From Thalassospira sp. (GTDB taxonomy: Bacteria; Pseudomonadota; Alphaproteobacteria; Rhodospirillales; Thalassospiraceae), in NCBI RefSeq assembly GCF_002709775.1, contig NZ_PAQR01000063.1:1-33557 (forward strand): a stretch of 33,557 nucleotides of DNA, written 5' to 3'. The number at the start of each line of letters is the position of its first letter. Position 1 is the stretch's first letter. The position numbers and the translations under genes were made by a program. Under the pieces are notes generated by a model. The model searched no databases and was not told the origin of the DNA. It saw only the letters and a list, made by a program, of their open reading frames with translations. Shown piece after piece: positions 6,654 through 14,404 of the stretch.

Positions 6654-8160
6654 GTCATTCTTCTTCAAGACGACCGGCAGGGCCATGTTTGTCGCATTGG
6701 CCCTGTTTGTCGTGCTTTATGGCGTTCTTTCCACAGCCATCGTTCGTCAGCTTGACGATGAGCGCTTCATCTATCGCGAAAACTTCGTCTGGGCGGTGTT
6801 TCAGGTGCAGCGGCAGTTTCTTGTCGTGCAGCGCGATATCGAAGCCGCTTTCGGGCGGGTCGGTCTTGGTGATGGCGTGGTTGATGACATTCTGCTGGAA
6901 TACGAAATTCTGGTCAGCCGTGTGATCCTTCTGCGTGAAGGAGAAGGCTTCAAGGTGCTGTTTACCGTGCCTGAAGTCGCCGAAACGATCGAAGCACTGG
7001 AGGCCCGGATCGCCGAGATCGACACGGCACTTGCGGCGATCACCGACCCGGAAGAAAAGCTGACCGAACTTTATCGCCTGCTTGAACCTCTGAACGAGGA
7101 CCTGCAACAGGCGGTTGTTCGGACGACCAACTTTGTGTCGGTCTATAACGCCAACAATATCTCGGTCGTGAAGACCGATATCCAGATGCTGTCCTATCTG
7201 TTCTTTATCGGTGTGATTGTCATGGCGGCTCTTGGCGGCTTCATGATCCGTCAGCGTCAGAAGATTTTTGCGTCCGATATCGCCGCCCAAAAGGCGCGTC
7301 AGGAACAGGAAGTCATCGAAGAAGCCGCCGATTACGCCAAAATGCATGCCCTTGGGACATTGGCGGGCGGCGTTGCGCATGAAATCAATACACCGGCGCA
7401 ATATATCCAGAACAACCTTGAATTCCTGTCTGACAGCTTTGCTGATCTGGTTGGTGCAATTGACCGCACGAACCCGAAAGAACCGGCAAAGCTTAATCTT
7501 GATAACGACAAGATCGATTTCATCAGCGAAGAAGTGCCGATGGCAATCGATGAAAGCATTCAGGGCCTGAACCGCATTGCCGAGATTGTGCGCGGAATTC
7601 GCAAATTTGCCCATCCGACGACCGATGCGGTGGAGCTGATTTCAATTACTGAGGAAATTGATACGGCCGTCACCTTGACCCGCAACCAGGTCAAGCATAT
7701 TGCGGATCTGGAAGTGTCGATGCAATCGGACGTCACCGAAGTCAGCGGGCGCAGGAACCACCTGTCGCAGGCGCTGATCAACCTGATCGTCAATGCATCC
7801 CAGGCCATCCGCGAAAGCGGCCAGCGCCGGGGCAATATTGATCTTCTGGTGACGTCAGATGAAGACAATGTCTATATCCGTCTGCGCGACAATGGTGGCG
7901 GGGTACCAGCAGAAATCCACGAACGTATTTTCGATTACTTCTTTACCACCAAGGAACGCGGTGTCGGCACGGGGCAGGGGCTTCCGATCTGTCGCAAGCT
8001 TATTCAGGATGATTTCAACGGCGATCTGACCTTGTCGGCGGATTATACCGAGGGGGCGGAGTTTGTTATTCGCCTGCCCAAGCCCGACGCCAATGCGATG
8101 GCCGATACCAATGCGGATTTCCTTGAAGGGCCAAGCGATCTCAACAGCCTGTTGAGATAA
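6640..8160 (+). CDS. Membrane sensor histidine kinase
   Basis: A 506-residue sensor kinase. Transmembrane helices lie at residues ~14-34 and ~184-203 and flank a mostly helical periplasmic domain of about 145 residues with no recognised sensor family. A coiled linker (~205-235) leads to the dimerisation domain with the phospho-acceptor H247 (GGVAHEINTPAQYIQNN). The ATPase domain shows the N box (HLSQALINLIVNASQAI), G1 (DNGGGVP), F box (FDYFFTTK) and G2 (GVGTGQGLPI). The H-box type (HEINTP) belongs to soluble-ATPase-rich kinases often paired with several receivers. Its start lies inside the upstream exported-protein gene. Four receiver proteins lie within 4 kb and no other kinase does, so it is the natural phosphodonor for the cluster. 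Confidence 0.95.
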   Translation: MQRIKSFFFKTTGRAMFVALALFVVLYGVLSTAIVRQLDDERFIYRENFVWAVFQVQRQFLVVQRDIEAAFGRVGLGDGVVDDILLEYEILVSRVILLREGEGFKVLFTVPEVAETIEALEARIAEIDTALAAITDPEEKLTELYRLLEPLNEDLQQAVVRTTNFVSVYNANNISVVKTDIQMLSYLFFIGVIVMAALGGFMIRQRQKIFASDIAAQKARQEQEVIEEAADYAKMHALGTLAGGVAHEINTPAQYIQNNLEFLSDSFADLVGAIDRTNPKEPAKLNLDNDKIDFISEEVPMAIDESIQGLNRIAEIVRGIRKFAHPTTDAVELISITEEIDTAVTLTRNQVKHIADLEVSMQSDVTEVSGRRNHLSQALINLIVNASQAIRESGQRRGNIDLLVTSDEDNVYIRLRDNGGGVPAEIHERIFDYFFTTKERGVGTGQGLPICRKLIQDDFNGDLTLSADYTEGAEFVIRLPKPDANAMADTNADFLEGPSDLNSLLR

Positions 8161-8188
8161 TCCAATCACAGTAAGATTCTGATCTGAC

Positions 8189-8224
8189 GATGCAGACGGA
8201 GTGTACTATCACGCGGTCTGCATC
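8189..8224. terminator. Hairpin between convergent kinase and REC-HDOD genes
   Basis: GATGCAGAC (8189-8197) and GTCTGCATC (8216-8224) are perfect 9-nt inverted arms. Inside them GTG/CAC can pair further, closing a 6-nt loop. The structure covers the last codons of the REC-HDOD gene and lies 28 nt past the kinase stop. No clear T-run follows on either strand, so it may act as a bidirectional mRNA 3'-end structure rather than a strict intrinsic terminator. Confidence 0.4.
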
Positions 8225-9456
8225 ATGCCTTGACGCCGGACGGGTTCAAGCGGGACGTGGCCGTCAAAGCAGCTTTGTTCCCAGACTGGCCAGTCGGATG
8301 CAGCACCGCATTTGGTGATATAGCCGCTTGCCAGATCGTATTTCTTCGCCCGGATCGCACCGTCAACGCCGGCCTTGCGTGCGAAATGTTGCGCGGCGTA
8401 AACGATCAAAAGGCTTTGGGAAATGGCCGTTGGTGCCGATTCCGGACGATGATGAAAGGCGATGTTCTCAATAATCTGATGGGGGAAACCCCAGCAAGTG
8501 CAAAGACATGCCGACACGGCCGGATGGGCAAAGCCTAACTCGCTGATTTCAGCTGAAATGATGTCACAGTTGTCTGTATCTGCACGATGGCGGCTGGCTG
8601 CGTGCTTTTCCGGCAAGACATGGGCCATGATGATTCCACCGATATGGCACAGAAGTGCGGATGCACGGACCTGATCAACCGCATCGGGTGCCAGACTGCG
8701 CAGCCGTGCGATATTGGCGGCCATCTGCCCAAGAACAAGTGGTCGATGCAGCTTGACGCCAATCTGTTCACCGTCAAACCGGTGGGGTTGGCCGAGTTCG
8801 CACCACAAGACACACAGTGCCTTGATGGTTTCGATGCCGAGAACTTTCAGAAGCTTGATGAAGTCCGGGGTACTGTTGGCGGGCACCAGTTCTTCGCGCT
8901 GGGCAAGTTCATGCGCAAGTGCGGTCAGGGCCGGGTGATCATTGGCAAAATCGTTAAGTTCGGCATGGCTGCTGGGGCCGCTGAACTGCAAAATGGTGTG
9001 CAGGCGGCGAAATGTTGCCGGCCACATCAGATCGGTGGGTACCTGTGACAGCAGATCGACAAGTAATGGATCGCGCAGATACCGGTTCATGATCAGGCCG
9101 CGCTCCGCGGCGTGGATGATGTCGTTATCGGTGCAGGGTTTGGCAAGAAAATGATGGGTTGCCGCCGCACCATTCAGAATGGCGGTTTCATCGGCATAGC
9201 CAGATAGCAGAATGCGCGATGTTTGCGGCCAGCGCTTGGCAACGATACGAAGGAACTCCGCCCCGTCCATGGACGGCATGCGCATGTCGGAAATCACAAC
9301 ATCGGCAGGTTGTTCTTCCAGACCGACAAGTGCCTGTTCGGCGCTCTCATAGAAACGCAGCGTCCATTTCGGCCGCTTTGAAAGCATGCGCCGCCGCAAA
9401 CCTCGCAGGACATTGAGGTCATCATCGACAAATATGATCGAGGCGTTATTGGGCAT
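8209..9456 (-). CDS. Response regulator REC-HDOD
   Basis: A 415-residue protein. An N-terminal receiver (residues ~5-120; FVDDDLN, phospho-acceptor D57 in VVISDMRMPSMDG, LLSGYAD, AKPCT) is followed by an HDOD domain (~140-345), recognised by its helical HD-like layout (ASALLCHIGGIIMAHVLPE, ELGFAHPAVSACLCTCWGFP, NIAFHHRPE). HDOD domains are catalytically inactive HD relatives that act in signalling; their ligand is generally unknown. About 60 C-terminal residues follow. It starts 15 nt after the stop of the stand-alone REC gene and has no obvious Shine-Dalgarno, suggesting coupled translation. It is convergent with the histidine kinase gene. The output is unknown; it probably receives phosphate from that kinase. 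Confidence 0.9.
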   Translation of the reverse strand: MPNNASIIFVDDDLNVLRGLRRRMLSKRPKWTLRFYESAEQALVGLEEQPADVVISDMRMPSMDGAEFLRIVAKRWPQTSRILLSGYADETAILNGAAATHHFLAKPCTDNDIIHAAERGLIMNRYLRDPLLVDLLSQVPTDLMWPATFRRLHTILQFSGPSSHAELNDFANDHPALTALAHELAQREELVPANSTPDFIKLLKVLGIETIKALCVLWCELGQPHRFDGEQIGVKLHRPLVLGQMAANIARLRSLAPDAVDQVRASALLCHIGGIIMAHVLPEKHAASRHRADTDNCDIISAEISELGFAHPAVSACLCTCWGFPHQIIENIAFHHRPESAPTAISQSLLIVYAAQHFARKAGVDGAIRAKKYDLASGYITKCGAASDWPVWEQSCFDGHVPLEPVRRQGMMQTA

Positions 9457-9471
9457 GTGTTTTTTCAGTAA

Positions 9472-9945
9472 CTATGCGATCGCAGCCGACAGACTGGCCG
9501 CATCACAGGGCTTGCTGAGCACAAAGGTTGCGCCAACCGATTTGGCTTCTGCGTTGACTTTGGCGTCATAGAAGCCGGTCAGCATGATCTTGCGTGTGCC
9601 CTCGATATTCTTGATCTCGCGGCGCTGGAGCTCATAGAGCATCTCGATACCCGACATGCCCGGCATCATGTAATCCATGATCACCACGTCATAGGGGGTT
9701 TGTTTGCGACCGGCCTGGGCCAGCATCTGCAGCGCGATTTCACCATTTTCGGCAACATCGATCTGGGTGGCACCGGCACTGCGCAGGACGCGGCGGACAG
9801 AAAAGCGAACTTCGATACTGTCATCGACCAGCAGGAAACGCTTTTCGGCGTTGGTCTTGCCAAATGCGTTGTCGCCTTTGCAGCGGCGCATACCATCTGC
9901 AATTTCGATATCATTCTGACTGTTTCTGGGCGCTGCGATATTCAT
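9472..9945 (-). CDS. Stand-alone receiver domain protein (CheY-like)
   Basis: A 157-residue single-domain response regulator. About 35 polar N-terminal residues of no known family precede a complete receiver: LLVDDSIEV pocket, phospho-acceptor D91 (VVIMDYMMPGMSG), MLTGFYDA and the lysine in LSKPCD. There is no output domain, so it may act by protein contact, as a phosphate sink, or as a shuttle to a histidine phosphotransferase. It is the first gene of a two-gene operon with the REC-HDOD gene. No strong ribosome-binding site precedes this ATG; an internal ATG at residue 19 is an alternative start. A promoter-region motif shared with the REC-EAL gene lies about 75 nt upstream. Confidence 0.92.
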   Translation of the reverse strand: MNIAAPRNSQNDIEIADGMRRCKGDNAFGKTNAEKRFLLVDDSIEVRFSVRRVLRSAGATQIDVAENGEIALQMLAQAGRKQTPYDVVIMDYMMPGMSGIEMLYELQRREIKNIEGTRKIMLTGFYDAKVNAEAKSVGATFVLSKPCDAASLSAAIA

Positions 9946-10020
9946 GGTTCAGTACCGATATGTTCTGTGAATAGGTGGACTTGTTGCCTTGGTTGTATTT
10001 CTAGTCTTTTCCAGCGATTT

Positions 10021-10035
10021 CAATATCCCCATTTG
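10021..10035 (-). promoter_or_regulatory. Candidate shared regulator site, copy 2
   Basis: The minus strand reads CAAATGGGGATATTG, 14 of 15 identical to the site at 4763-4777. Here it is part of a palindrome TCCCC-ATTT-GGGGA (10026-10039). It lies about 75 nt upstream of the stand-alone REC gene, in the promoter region of the REC / REC-HDOD operon. It may be an operator for a regulator of the signalling cluster, for example the REC-PAS-LuxR protein. Confidence 0.35.
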
Positions 10036-10040
10036 GGGAC

Positions 10041-10078
10041 ACAAATAAAAACGGGCTGCAAAAAGTTGCAGCCCGTTT
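10041..10078 (-). terminator. Intrinsic terminator after pirin-DoxX operon
   Basis: A perfect 13-bp stem (10049-10061 with 10066-10078) closes a 4-nt loop. On the minus strand it is followed by TTTTTATTTGT. It sits 28 nt past the DoxX stop and also shields the promoter of the downstream REC operon from read-through. This is a textbook rho-independent terminator. Confidence 0.9.
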
Positions 10079-10105
10079 CAGATGTTCGAGATTTTGGTGT
10101 GGGGA

Positions 10106-10576
10106 TCAGAATTCACGACCGATTTTATGGTCGATTGAAAACTTGCCACCACCCTGGATAAGGGTCGCCAGCGCAAGCAGACCCCACATCAGCGGCGTTT
10201 CAAAACCACCATTAATCCAGAAATAGCCAGCCGGGATGTGGGTCAAAACGGCGACTGTCATGAAGACAAGAACCGCAGCAGCCACCGGACGGGTCAGAAG
10301 CCCGACGGTCAGCAGCAAGCCGCCAAAGAATTCAAGCAGGCCGATCGCAAGCGCAAACAGCAGGCCCGGTGCAAAGCCGATGCTTTCAAGCCAGCCAGCA
10401 GTGCCTTCAAGACCATAGCCGCCAAAGGCGCCAAACAGTTTCTGTGCACCATGCGGCACCATAAGAAGGCCGGTCGCCACACGGACGATAACAGGCGAAA
10501 GCGGTTTAAGGGCCGACCAAACATTGCCAAGGGCCGGGATGATCGGACGGGTCTGGGTGGTTTCAAGGGTATTCAT
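10106..10576 (-). CDS. DoxX family membrane protein
   Basis: A 156-residue inner-membrane protein with about four hydrophobic helices. DoxX family features include VRVATGLLMVPHGAQKLFG near residue 32, GLLFALAIGLLEFFGGLLL, the GLLTRPVAAAVLVFM helix and a Gly-rich C-terminus. Members are thought to act in quinone- or thiol-linked redox protection, but the biochemical role is poorly defined. The ATG at 10576 has AGGAG 7 nt upstream; a further ATG 18 nt earlier lacks one. The gene is 39 nt downstream of the pirin gene on the same strand, a pairing common in proteobacteria and linked to oxidative or electrophile stress. A strong terminator follows. Confidence 0.92.
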   Translation of the reverse strand: MNTLETTQTRPIIPALGNVWSALKPLSPVIVRVATGLLMVPHGAQKLFGAFGGYGLEGTAGWLESIGFAPGLLFALAIGLLEFFGGLLLTVGLLTRPVAAAVLVFMTVAVLTHIPAGYFWINGGFETPLMWGLLALATLIQGGGKFSIDHKIGREF

Positions 10577-10615
10577 GACAGTTCTCCTGGTCATGGGGCA
10601 CGCGGGTTTCGCGTT

Positions 10616-11317
10616 TTATGCCGCCATATCAAATAAAAGCGCTTCGGCATTGTCGGCATCGGCAAAGACAATCTCGTCTTCATCCTTGATCGCCACACCG
10701 TCACCGGCATTAAGGGTCTCGCCGTTCAGCGTTACGGTGCCGCGTGCAACCTGCACCCAGGCAACCCGGCCTTTTGCGATTTTGTGGTTTGCTGTTTCGC
10801 CGCCATTGAGATGGGCGACATAAAGATCGACATTCTGATGAATGGTGATCGAGTCTTCACGACCATCGCGGCTGCCAATCAGGGTCAGGCCGGAACCGGT
10901 ATCGCGGCGTGCGATTTCCTTTTCCTCATAGCCCGGCTTAAGACCGGCGGCTTCGGGGATGATCCAGATCTGCAGGAAGTGCACCGGATCGGATTTCGAA
11001 TGGTTGTATTCGGAATGACGGATGCCGGTGCCTGCGGTCATGCGCTGCAGACGCCCCGGACGGATCACTGATCCGTTGCCGATGCTGTCCTTGTGTTCAA
11101 GTGCACCATCAAGAACATAGGAAATGATCTCCATATCCTTGTGGCCATGGGTGTCGAACCCGGCACCGGGAATGACGCGGTCTTCGTTAATCACGCGCAG
11201 CGGGCCCCAGCCCATGCGGTTCGGATCGTAATAATGACCGAACGAAAAGGTATGGTTGGAATCAAGCCAGCCAAACTGGGCGCGACCGCGGGTATCTGCA
11301 TCTACTTTGATAAGCAT
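10616..11317 (-). CDS. Pirin family protein (YhhW-like bicupin)
   Basis: A 233-residue pirin of the short YhhW type, a cytosolic bicupin with a mononuclear metal site in the N-terminal cupin. The metal ligands are visible at their usual positions: H57 and H59 (FDTHGHKDMEI), H101 and E103 (GIRHSEYN). The C-terminal cupin (from about residue 145) is degenerate. YhhW has quercetinase activity in vitro, but the natural substrate is unknown. The start has GGAGGT 5 nt upstream. It is the first gene of an operon with DoxX and divergent from the CbiX-like gene. Confidence 0.94.
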   Translation of the reverse strand: MLIKVDADTRGRAQFGWLDSNHTFSFGHYYDPNRMGWGPLRVINEDRVIPGAGFDTHGHKDMEIISYVLDGALEHKDSIGNGSVIRPGRLQRMTAGTGIRHSEYNHSKSDPVHFLQIWIIPEAAGLKPGYEEKEIARRDTGSGLTLIGSRDGREDSITIHQNVDLYVAHLNGGETANHKIAKGRVAWVQVARGTVTLNGETLNAGDGVAIKDEDEIVFADADNAEALLFDMAA

Positions 11318-11565
11318 TGTCTACCTCCACGAGGTTTGTCTGTTCCGTTGTTGAAAGCAGAATACCTTTTTCCACTAAGGATACAATTCACCCAATTATC
11401 GCCACTGTGTTTCGAAATAAGAAACAATAGAGCCCGGGGCGGTAGGGGTTGGTGCACTCGGTCTATGGGGCAAACGCACAGTATTTTGAGCGTTGCGGCG
11501 ATCCAGATGGTTGCGTGCTGCGTATGACAAACTACGCTCTTAAGTCAGCAAAGATGGTGACTGGC

Positions 11566-12366
11566 ATGACAGATTTCGAGATGCCGACACTGATGATGGT
11601 GTCCCATGGCAATAGTGGTAATGGCGGCGACCCGGCAGGTGATCTTGCCCGGAAGGTCGCGCCTGACTGGAATGGGCCGCTCAGCCATGGTTACATGCGA
11701 AGCCAGCCTGCGCTTGCCGATCAGCTTGAGATGCTCAAGGCGTCGGGCGCTGCGGATCGTTTGATTGTCTTTCCACTCTTCTTTAGCGAGGGCTATCTGG
11801 TCTTCGAAGAACTTCCTGACATCCTGCATCAGGCGGGCTTGAGTGATAGTGTCATCCTGCCGCCTGCGATCAATCTGCCCGGGTTTGGTGAAATGATCGC
11901 GGCACGTGTGCGGGCGAGTGCAACCCGACGCGGCTGGGATTTGACCGAGACGTCTGTCTTTCTTGTGCCGCATGGTTTGAAAACCCTGATGCAGGCACTT
12001 CCTGAAACTGTACGACTGGCAGATCGGTTGAGCCGTCTCTGTGTCGGGGCCGAAGTCTGTATTGGCAACATCGAAGGTTCGCCGTCGCTTACCGACTGGC
12101 GCGATATCGGATCCCACCGTCAGGCGATCATTGTGCCGATGCTGGCCGGTGGCGGCACGCATGCGCGTGAAGATCTGCCCGAAATGCTTGACGCCAAGGA
12201 TGGCGAAAGGGTCGAAGTACTGCCGCCCATCGGACAGTGGCCGGAATTGCCGGAACTGGTTCTGGCGGAAGCCGAACGTCATGTTGCGCGCTTTGGCGGC
12301 ATGGCCGTACCCCTTGGCCCGACGGGGCAGGACTTGTGGGCCGAACGGGTTCAGCGATCTGCCTGA
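11566..12366 (+). CDS. CbiX/SirB-like sirohydrochlorin chelatase family protein
   Basis: About 266 residues forming two chelatase-like halves. The first begins PTLMMVSHGNSGNGG with the candidate metal/tetrapyrrole His14, followed by RLIVFPLFFSEGYLVFEELPDIL. The second contains TSVFLVPHGLK and a HRQAIIVPMLAGGGTHAREDLPE segment resembling the conserved PxFLxxGxHxxxDIP chelatase motif. The family inserts Co2+ or Fe2+ into sirohydrochlorin for cobalamin or siroheme. No other tetrapyrrole gene is nearby, so the metal and pathway cannot be assigned. The start is uncertain: in-frame ATGs at 11524, 11554 and 11566 precede the domain; the last has a weak GGTGA at the right distance. It converges on the LysR gene with only 10 nt between stops. 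Confidence 0.8.
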   Translation: MTDFEMPTLMMVSHGNSGNGGDPAGDLARKVAPDWNGPLSHGYMRSQPALADQLEMLKASGAADRLIVFPLFFSEGYLVFEELPDILHQAGLSDSVILPPAINLPGFGEMIAARVRASATRRGWDLTETSVFLVPHGLKTLMQALPETVRLADRLSRLCVGAEVCIGNIEGSPSLTDWRDIGSHRQAIIVPMLAGGGTHAREDLPEMLDAKDGERVEVLPPIGQWPELPELVLAEAERHVARFGGMAVPLGPTGQDLWAERVQRSA

Positions 12367-12376
12367 ATGTTGGGGA

Positions 12377-13309
12377 TCAGCCCAGCACCGGCTTGAAGCG
12401 GGTTTCGGCTGATTTGCGCAACAGATAATCCCGGAACAGGCGCGCGGCACTGGTCAGGTTGGCATCGCCTTCGTGCGCAATCAGCAACTGGCGTTTTGCC
12501 CAGTCATCGGCAATCGGGGCGCCGGCAATATTCATATGGCCGAGATACCCCGCGACCGAGCTTTTGCGCAAAAAGCCGATACCAAGTCCAGCGGCAATCA
12601 TTTGCCGCAAAGAACCAAAACGCACCACGCGGATATGTGGGTGCATGTCGAGTTTCATCTTGGCCGCGGCTTCGGAAATCAGATCGTCGATCACCCCGCC
12701 TTCAAACAGCGAGATGATGTCGTATTTCGCGGCCTCGGAAAACTTCACCGGTTTGGGATTGTCGGCATTGGGGATCAGTGGGTGGCCTTTTGGCGTCACG
12801 ACCCAGATCGGATCATCACAAAACACATCATGGGCCAGACTGCCAAGCGGGCTGTTATCGGCCAGAATGGCAAGATCAGCACGGCCTTCGCGCACGGCCT
12901 CAGCGCTTTCACGCGATGTCAGTTCGCGGACATCGACCGAGATGTGGGGAAAGTCGCGTTCAAAATCGGCCAGAAATTTCGGAAGGCCGGTCAGGATCGC
13001 CGAGGTAACAGCCGCAAGATAGATCTTGCCCTTTTCCCCGGCGTTGAAATCGCGCAATTCGTTGGAAAGATGGTTCAAATCGCCCAGAAGCTTTTCGCCA
13101 TAACGGGCAAAGATCGCGCCTTCTTCGGTCGGTTCGACCCCGCGTGGCAGGCGGCGCAGCAGTTTGACACCCAGCATGGCTTCAAGTTCGCCGATGCGGC
13201 GCGAAACGGCCGAGGTCGCGATATGTTCGCGCCGGGCGGCTTCATTGATGCTTCCGGCGCGCACGATGGCGACAAAAAGCCGAATGGTGACGATGTCAAA
13301 CTTTTGCAT
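12377..13309 (-). CDS. LysR family transcriptional regulator
   Basis: A 310-residue LysR-type regulator. Residues 1-62 are the winged helix-turn-helix (IRLFVAIVRAGSINEAARREHIATSAVSRRIGELE by family position, then LGVKLLRRLPRGVEPTEEG). Residues ~92-305 are the periplasmic-binding-protein-like effector domain (KGKIYLAAVTSAIL, LPKFLADFERDFPHISVDV, AIAAGL-type pocket MIAAGLGIGFL). It is not divergent from an obvious target operon; the nearest upstream gene is a 58-codon ORF on the same strand. The 5' region contains GAACC-N9-GGTTC (13311-13329), a possible autoregulatory site. The effector and targets cannot be inferred. Confidence 0.94.
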   Translation of the reverse strand: MQKFDIVTIRLFVAIVRAGSINEAARREHIATSAVSRRIGELEAMLGVKLLRRLPRGVEPTEEGAIFARYGEKLLGDLNHLSNELRDFNAGEKGKIYLAAVTSAILTGLPKFLADFERDFPHISVDVRELTSRESAEAVREGRADLAILADNSPLGSLAHDVFCDDPIWVVTPKGHPLIPNADNPKPVKFSEAAKYDIISLFEGGVIDDLISEAAAKMKLDMHPHIRVVRFGSLRQMIAAGLGIGFLRKSSVAGYLGHMNIAGAPIADDWAKRQLLIAHEGDANLTSAARLFRDYLLRKSAETRFKPVLG

Positions 13310-13400
13310 GGAACCGTTGTCGGTGGTTCAACCCGAAGCGTCAAGGGCTTTGCATCTGCGATGTCGTGCAGATCGTTGCAAATGACAGAGCCAGGGGAAA

Positions 13401-13577
13401 TTAACCCTGAACCTGACGCATCGCCTTGTTCCAGTCGGCAGTCAGTTCTGCGTGGTTTTTCGCCTGGGATGCCTTCATGATGACTGCAACCTGCAGGGCC
13501 TGAACAAAGGCCGTGAACCAGCCGATGCGGACTTCGCGTTCGATGCTGGTGGCGTCTTTATAAGCAATCGTGGTCAT
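13401..13577 (-). CDS. Small hypothetical protein, 58 aa
   Basis: This short reading frame runs ATG to TAA with AGGATC about 7 nt before the start. The product is 58 residues. An N-terminal polar stretch (MTTIAYKDATSIEREVRI) is followed by a helical, mildly hydrophobic middle (GWFTAFVQALQVAVIMKASQ) and an amphipathic tail (ELTADWNKAMRQVQG). It shows no signal peptide and no family that I recognise. It lies 91 nt upstream of the LysR gene on the same strand and could be in one transcript with it. Its ribosome-binding site and the lack of a competing frame support a real gene, but short length keeps confidence moderate. Confidence 0.55.
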   Translation of the reverse strand: MTTIAYKDATSIEREVRIGWFTAFVQALQVAVIMKASQAKNHAELTADWNKAMRQVQG

Positions 13578-13877
13578 GGCTTTGATCCTTGTAGATCGTC
13601 TGTGTCTAAGGTGATTTCAGATATACCCAGAGCTCGGCGTGACGACTATTCTCGTTTCACCGCCATCCCGTTCTTGTTTGGAGAACGGTATAGTCAATAC
13701 ATTGATTTTACGTTGTTATTCCATGTTGCGCTGCGCAATAAAGACGCGAGTTCGGACGGTTTGGCGTTTGTTTGACCGGTATTTACGCCGGGTGATACGC
13801 GCGACTCAACGCGGTTTTCGGGTGGGGCATCTTTCTGCTATAGCTTGGGAAATACTTGATCACAGGGTGGTTTGATA
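13578..13877. other. Intergenic region between small ORF and thioesterase
   Basis: About 300 nt between divergent genes. No convincing gene, repeat or structured RNA was seen. It must hold the promoters for the 58-codon ORF and the thioesterase; no box stands out enough to call. Confidence 0.5.
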
Positions 13878-14327
13878 ATGACCGGTTCGAACGATAATCT
13901 TGCCTATGAACAGGCCCATGGCAGTGGTCTTCAGGATCATCTGGGTTACCGGCTGGTGGAGTGGGCCGAAGACCATGCGGTGGTCGAACTTGATGTGCAA
14001 AACCATCACTGCAACCGGGCCGGTATCCTGCATGGCGGGGTTCTGACCACCCTGATGGATACGGCGTCGGGCTATGCGGTGTGTTTCTGCCCTGTTCAGG
14101 GGAATGTGCGCAGGTCCCTGACCCTGTCGCTGACCACCAATTTCCTTGGTATGGCAAAAGAGGGCCTTGTGCGCGTCGTAGCCCGCAAGCAGGGCGGGGG
14201 CCGCAAGGTGGTGTTTACCGAGGCCGTTGCCTATGACCAAGCGGGCAATGTGATCGGCACCTCAACAGGCACGTTCAAATATCATCGGGGCAGTGATGAT
14301 CCGGACGGGGTGCCGCGTGACGCCTGA
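13878..14327 (+). CDS. PaaI-type hotdog-fold thioesterase
   Basis: A 149-residue cytosolic hotdog-fold protein of the PaaI/YdiI group, which hydrolyses aryl- or acyl-CoA thioesters. The hallmark helix region is HCNRAGILHGGVLTTLMDTASG, with HGG and the acidic residue in LMD in catalytic position. Strand segments SLTLSLTTNFLGMAKEGLV and a closing GTSTGTFKYH complete the fold. The ATG at 13878 has AGGGTGG 7 nt upstream and was preferred over a TTG 6 nt earlier. It is a single gene, ended by a hairpin shared with the convergent aldehyde dehydrogenase gene. The substrate is unknown. Confidence 0.93.
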   Translation: MTGSNDNLAYEQAHGSGLQDHLGYRLVEWAEDHAVVELDVQNHHCNRAGILHGGVLTTLMDTASGYAVCFCPVQGNVRRSLTLSLTTNFLGMAKEGLVRVVARKQGGGRKVVFTEAVAYDQAGNVIGTSTGTFKYHRGSDDPDGVPRDA

Positions 14328-14351
14328 ATTTCAGGGCATGTTACCAATGAA

Positions 14352-14390
14352 AAAGGGACGCAACCGATGGGCTGCGTCCCTTTGTTATTT
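14352..14390. terminator. Bidirectional intrinsic terminator
   Basis: An 11-bp stem (14352-14362 with 14373-14383) is followed by TTTGTTATTTG on the plus strand and by a CCCTTTTTCATT run on the minus strand. It lies between the convergent thioesterase and aldehyde dehydrogenase genes and can end both transcripts. Confidence 0.85.
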
Positions 14391-14404
14391 GATTAAGCAG
14401 GCGG

